A DNA stretch of 10,487 bases from Phoronis pallida (taxonomy: Eukaryota > Phoronida > Phoronidae), in NCBI GenBank assembly GCA_028565715.1, contig JAOXYC010236460.1, forward strand, positions 1 to 10,487. Reading direction: 5' to 3'. The first letter of the stretch is position 1; the number at the start of each line of letters is the position of its first letter. This document shows positions 6,784-10,487 of the stretch, in pieces. Below the pieces are notes generated by a model. It ran no database searches and was not told the DNA's origin. It was given only the letters and a program-made list of their open reading frames with translations. A program made the position numbers and the translations under genes.

Positions 6784-7388
6784 GTTTGTGTTCTCATGAA
6801 AAGATTATTTTAAATTAAAATCAACACAATACTTTTTACCTAATAAATGTTTAATTACTTCTGTTTTGTTTTAAAAAGTATTGTGCTTGTTTTTATTTTC
6901 ACATTATGTCTGATAAGAGGTCATGATTATGAATTTATATTTTTAACAGAGAATCCATTTCCTCTGAAGCAGCACATAAGGTGTATTAATATTCCCCGAG
7001 CATTACACTTGAGCTTGGATTTGCCAATTCTCTCTTATAACCATTATAATATTGTGTAAATTTGACAACATATTATTTTCAATGTAGAAAATACCACTTT
7101 CACAAAAGCCCAAAAACAAAATTGACCACAACTTTAGCGTAGAACCAAATGCATTGCACATAGATTTTGGGGGGGCAGTCAACTGGCTGACTCTTCATAT
7201 TTGGTCAAGAAAAACATAATCAGTTTGTTTGATTAAAAGATACATAACCAGTTTCGGGCGATTCCAAGATCTTAAAACAGGAATTGGGAGTTCTATTGGG
7301 TCATAAATGGCTGCGTGAAGTCATGAACTTTGAGTAGAGCCAAAAATCTCGGAAATACGTCGTATATTAGTGGCCTAATATAGGCACA
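6784..7388 (+). other. start of the last visible ARH3 intron
   Basis: No further ARH3 exon can be found. TTTTTAACAG near 6941-6950 looks like an acceptor, but in the required phase the sequence after it reads RIHFL then stop. The hydrophobic + strand frame at 6847-7059 has no family resemblance and is probably chance in AT-rich DNA. On the - strand no TM4-TM7 continuation of the neighbouring receptor exon is seen. Confidence 0.7.
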
Positions 7389-7760
7389 TTATTTCACATA
7401 GCCCATGGGCCAGATAATGTAGACATACCGCTCAAGTCCCAGACAAACCATCAAATTCATGGAAATCACCATCTGTATCATAAAAAACCTGTACGAAAAA
7501 AGGCACGGATAAATTGCGGCGGCTGTGTAAAATACATAAAGCTGTATTGGAATTCCAAAGAGTCCTACAAGAAGAGCACCAATGAAAAAGTTCATTTTTG
7601 TCTGAAGTTGAGAAAACTTGAGAATCGTAGCCACAAGAATGAGGTTGAACAGCACAATGCATAATGCGAGAAGGATTATGGCAAACAACATTGAATATGG
7701 TACAAAGTCCTGTACAGTGAGGGGTGGCCACAATGTGGCATTCACGGATGAGTTGTTCAT
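7389..7760 (-). CDS. class A GPCR, N-terminus to TM3, partial
   Basis: The 123-residue frame from the ATG at 7760 has two N-glycosylation sequons (NSS at 3, NAT at 7), TM1 at about 24-47 with a conserved-type Asn39, a loop QLQTK, TM2 at about 58-79 with Pro71, then Cys86 and TM3 ending in Glu110-Arg111-Tyr112. The distance Cys86 to Arg111 is 25 residues, exactly the class A spacing from 3.25 to 3.50. An in-frame TAA lies 30 bases before the ATG, and A at -3 suits initiation; the GTG at 7766 is not a likely start. The frame stops in intracellular loop 2 (IIWPMGYVK). A donor GTATGT inside the Arg codon (exon end 7429, phase 2) gives a likelier exon end. Receptors of this class signal through G proteins at the plasma membrane. 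The ligand cannot be inferred; LVGLFGIP in TM2 is vaguely adenosine- or amine-receptor-like. A truncated pseudogene is the alternative. Confidence 0.8.
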   Translation of the reverse strand: MNNSSVNATLWPPLTVQDFVPYSMLFAIILLALCIVLFNLILVATILKFSQLQTKMNFFIGALLVGLFGIPIQLYVFYTAAAIYPCLFSYRFFMIQMVISMNLMVCLGLERYVYIIWPMGYVK

Positions 7761-9190
7761 TGTCACTGTTCCTACAACACTTCTGAATTAATGAACAAAG
7801 TGAGCCACAACCCTTTATTTTTAGGGCAAAATGATTTAATATTGTTTTGATTTTGCTTCCAACAACTTGCAAAATTCTTCATTCAGTTTTTCTGTCATAA
7901 CGTACATCACACAAAGAAGAATTCCCAAGGACAAAATGGAATGTTCAGTCAAAGTTTCTACTTGAAGATGACGAGTTCCTTGTGGTGTCTTTCTATTTTC
8001 ACTTTATCATGGGTTAAATGTTTATTGTACGTCACTAATACCATTGGGAGAATGTTAAGACTGTCTGTCATATTATTTCGTAAAGTTTGATCACAAAGTA
8101 TCTGTCATTTCTTGTATCTTGTAAATGACCCTTTCCTGATCACGTTGTTTTATAAATACCTGGATCAGCGCATCACATGATCACAATTAAATTTTATGCT
8201 ACACATGCAAATTACCGGTACATGTGTTTACATGGGAATCACAGGTTTCCCTTGGATTCTAACAGTCCTTATTGGATAGACAATTATTTAATTGGAAAAA
8301 AGGTGTACCGTAGTTTTGCAGATAAAAGGCGTCTTTGAGTTTCAGATCACATTTGCAACATGTTATGGAATGTCCGCTTTATTGGAATGATTACATTATC
8401 TTTTTCTCTTGGTGAACAGTTCTCATTGTTCTTTAGTGGACTTAATCAATTTGCTGTGGTAACATTTTTAGAAGTAGAATTTGATATGGTTTAAAGTAAA
8501 AAATCAATGATGGATATCCTGTAATAACAAGCTTTGTTAAAATTATCTTATATTGAGGTATTTTTTACTGCACACTGACTTAGTGGTCAAAATGTGAAAT
8601 TGATACAATGAAAATATTCAATCAGATCACAACGTGTTCTATGGGGTTGTTTTATGAAATGAAACACCAAAACATGTCATTGTTGAATTATCAATTTGAT
8701 AGCATTTTCTTGGTCAAAACAAATATCTTCATCTTTTGCTGAAAACTGAGTGTAATTTCTGGAATCAACTGGTTAGTCATTTAGAGTAACCAATAAAAAT
8801 AGAGCATATATTAAATAATTATGTGAAATTTGTATTTGCATGCAATATGTTTTAAAGATGGATCAAATAAATCACTAAATAAAGCATTTTTCCTATCTCA
8901 AATCTTATAAACTCTCAGAAGATTTTAATATTCAACAGTTCCATTATCAATTGAAAGAGATAATAAAGATGACCATCTATTGATATTGAAGGCTGGTGAT
9001 TTTGCCTACAAGATTCTAAACACACAAAGTTAGTATTTATGCTAACTTTCACAACTGATTGATCCAGATTGTTCTAATATCTGATAGAAAATGATGATCA
9101 GTTTACTGCTTTTAAAAGAATTGAAAATTGACTGTATGGCAATCAATTTAAGCTTTTTTTTTCAATAAAAATAATCAATCATGTTAATTT
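7761..9190. other. upstream flank of the GPCR exon, no genes seen
   Basis: About 1.4 kb of AT-rich sequence lies 5' of the receptor exon on the - strand and would also be intron of ARH3 if that gene continues. No coding exon is convincing. GATCAC recurs at 8089, 8138, 8179, 8345 and 8625. ATGCAAAT, the POU-factor octamer, is at 8205-8212, inside an imperfect ACACATG/CATGTGT pair. AAAGTTAG (9026-9033) and CTAACTTT (9042-9049) form a small stem. Any promoter role is speculation. Confidence 0.6.
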
Positions 9191-9191
9191 T

Positions 9192-9279
9192 AGGATAGAA
9201 CATCCTTTAATTGTATGATAAACCATGTTTTATAAATATTTGACTTCAGGATAAAAAATCCTTTGATTGTATATTATCA
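9192..9279. repeat. tandem duplication, period 56 bp
   Basis: AGGATAGAACATCCTTTAAT and following TGTATGATAA (from 9192) recurs as AGGATAAAAAATCCTTTGAT and TGTATATTATCA (from 9248). Each unit contains a small GGAT-ATCC inverted pair. The sequences between the similar halves are not clearly alike, so this may be a partial duplication or two ends of a short element. Confidence 0.55.
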
Positions 9280-9284
9280 CCTGC

Positions 9285-9340
9285 AATATCAAGGTGGATG
9301 AAATTACACTTTTAAGTGTAATTTGATCCACCTTGATATT
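9285..9340. repeat. perfect-type hairpin, 27-bp arms
   Basis: The arm at 9285-9311 (AATATCAAGGTGGATGAAAT and on to ACACTT) pairs with 9314-9340 with one mismatch and only two unpaired bases at the tip. Such near identity indicates recent origin or selection. It could be a tiny palindromic element or, if transcribed, a dsRNA stem; the loop is too short for a typical pre-miRNA. Confidence 0.85.
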
Positions 9341-9569
9341 ATCATTAAAATGATATTTATGCGGCCACTGCTATACTCTTCAACAAAAGTTTGGGAACTT
9401 TTTTTCAAAGTCCTCCCATCACTTCACTAAAATTTTCAAAGACGGAGGTAATTATTTTTTGGTGAAATAAGGTATGTTTAGAAAGAGGGTTAGTTACGGT
9501 TTCTAATGGCATATTGTTGTCGTAGCTTATACAGTTTTTGAGATATTAAGTTCCAAACGTTGAAGACAT

Positions 9570-10090
9570 TTTTTTATTGTCACCATATTACTGAGTGGGG
9601 CAATGTCGTCGCTCCATCCATCTGTCTGTCGTCCGGTGTGGCAATTGTTTGTCCACTCATTATCTCAGAAAATGCTCGATGGATTTTGACAAAACTTCGC
9701 ACACTTGTTCTTGGCGGGGATCAGGGCCGACACCAGTTGACTGTCATGTCGTTTCAACCACAGCGGCTCCTCCTAGTGGCCAAATTAGATCCTAACTTGA
9801 AAGTGGCTTAATAATGTCCTGCGATTATTTTCCAAACTGCTTGACCGATTGAAATTTAGAATGTATGTTCATAGTATGAATTCGCCAGCACTAGTCGATT
9901 TTCACATCATTCAGCCAATCATGGCTCCCCCTATTGGCAGCTTTAGTGCGGCACAGGGTATTGTAGAGGGGATTGCTTGATACTCAAGGCTTGTCCCGCA
10001 ATTATTGTCAGAACCACTTGACTGATTTTGATGAAACTCAGCATGTATGTTTCAAGTATGTTCCAACTTCATTTTTAACCAGTTCTGTAT
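9570..10090. repeat. three diverged tandem units of about 170 bp
   Basis: Three similar blocks start near 9648 (GTCCACTCATTATCTCAGAA, then GCTCGATGGATTTTGACAAA), near 9815 (GTCCTGCGATTATTTTCCAA, then GCTTGACCGATTGAAATTTA) and near 9993 (GTCCCGCAATTATTGTCAGA, then ACTTGACTGATTTTGATGAA). Each is followed by a CACACTTG or ATGTATGTT-type segment, and the first two by GGCTCC-TCCTAGTGGC or GGCTCC-CCCTATTGGC. The preceding CATCCATCTGTCTGTCGTCC is a pyrimidine-rich lead-in. This is a degenerate dispersed repeat with internal periodicity. Strand is unknown. The open frames inside are chance. Confidence 0.7.
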
Positions 10091-10487
10091 AATTTTATTG
10101 TGAATAGTAATCTCGTGATAGTCAATTAACTTAAATTTTCTATCCTAGAATAAATATAAAGGCATAATAGTACCACATCCTGCAAAAGGAAATGGTCATT
10201 CCATGGTGTTGAAATTTGTATGACATGAACAATCTAGGGAACTCATAATTGACAATATCTGATATGACTATTATTAATGACAACAGAATTCAAACATGTC
10301 AAAAATTTGTTCTGTTGTTATGGCAACAGATCCTACAACTTGATACTTTTTGTATCGTGAATTCAATTTAATTTCCGCCTTTAACTGTATTAAAACCAGC
10401 CCAGTCCTATGCACTTTAAGCACACAAAAATCCGTTAATAAATTATCTACACACAATGGAATTCAAAGGACAGAAACAAAAGTTTTG
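10091..10487. other. right edge, no gene seen
   Basis: AT-rich sequence with no recognisable exon. ACAACAGAA (about 10279-10287) and TTCTGTTGT (about 10310-10318) form a weak stem, and GATACTTTTTGTATC (10340-10354) a small one. The - strand frame at 10274-10456 has no recognisable feature. Confidence 0.6.

Noticed and set aside
6941-6981. Possible next ARH3 exon after TTTTTAACAG, ending AAG|GTGTAT
   Set aside because: In the phase needed after 6783 it reads five residues and a stop, and no frame resembles the SLGGDTDT region.
6847-7059. Hydrophobic 70-codon + strand frame as a small membrane protein
   Set aside because: Composition follows from T-rich DNA; there is no support from context, start site or similarity.
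7432-7872. 146-codon - strand frame overlapping the receptor exon
   Set aside because: It is a shadow in another frame; the receptor frame has transmembrane segments, sequons and the ERY motif, and this one has none.
9560-9811. Open frame containing LGGDQGR, recalling the ARH3 GGDTD motif
   Set aside because: The match is four residues, the rest of the frame shows no ARH3 similarity, and it lies in the repeat made of 170-bp units.
9641-10090. CRISPR-like array
   Set aside because: Units are about 170 bp, diverged, and without short exact repeats or uniform spacers; the window is eukaryotic.

Overview
This window looks like AT-rich nuclear DNA from an invertebrate animal. It has short exons with GT-AG introns, tRNA-derived SINE sequence, a 5'-truncated LINE, several foldback (MITE-like) elements and no operon-like gene packing. 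A marine deuterostome or lophotrochozoan is plausible, but the sequence alone does not fix the phylum.

The main gene is on the + strand: an interrupted orthologue of ADP-ribosylserine hydrolase ARH3 (ADPRS, formerly ADPRHL2). Six well-supported coding exons (989-1112, 2219-2294, 2965-3111, 3839-4041, 4537-4637, 6698-6783) join in a consistent reading frame. They carry the TDD metal-binding motif, the GYG-GVVTVF segment, the GSYGNGGAMR ADP-ribose loop, the TH motif and the SVPTAIY helix. The N-terminal exon lies mostly or wholly upstream; bases 1-41 may be its tail. The last exon(s), which should carry the second metal-binding motif (GGDTDT in the human protein, from memory), are not seen before the right edge. 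Either the last intron exceeds 3.7 kb or the gene is truncated.

On the - strand at 7389-7760, downstream of ARH3 exon 7 and probably inside its last intron, is a single exon encoding the N-terminus and TM1-TM3 of a class A (rhodopsin-like) GPCR. The reading frame reaches the ERY motif, where a good splice donor (GTATGT) splits the Arg codon. No TM4-TM7 is visible, so it is a partial gene or a pseudogene.

The rest is intronic or intergenic and rich in repeats: a degenerate SINE-like tRNA module (about 181-235); a foldback at 424-570; a LINE 3' end with a hexanucleotide tail (1359 to about 2000, - strand); near-palindromic elements at 2702-2891, 4692-4990 and 5512-6560, the last apparently inserted in a SINE tail with TTA duplications; a 27-bp-arm hairpin at 9285-9340 next to a 56-bp tandem duplication; and three diverged units of about 170 bp between 9640 and 10080. 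No rRNA, functional tRNA, CRISPR or bacterial-type feature was found. The most unusual aspect is the load of long inverted repeats in the introns of one DNA-damage-response gene, together with an antisense receptor exon.
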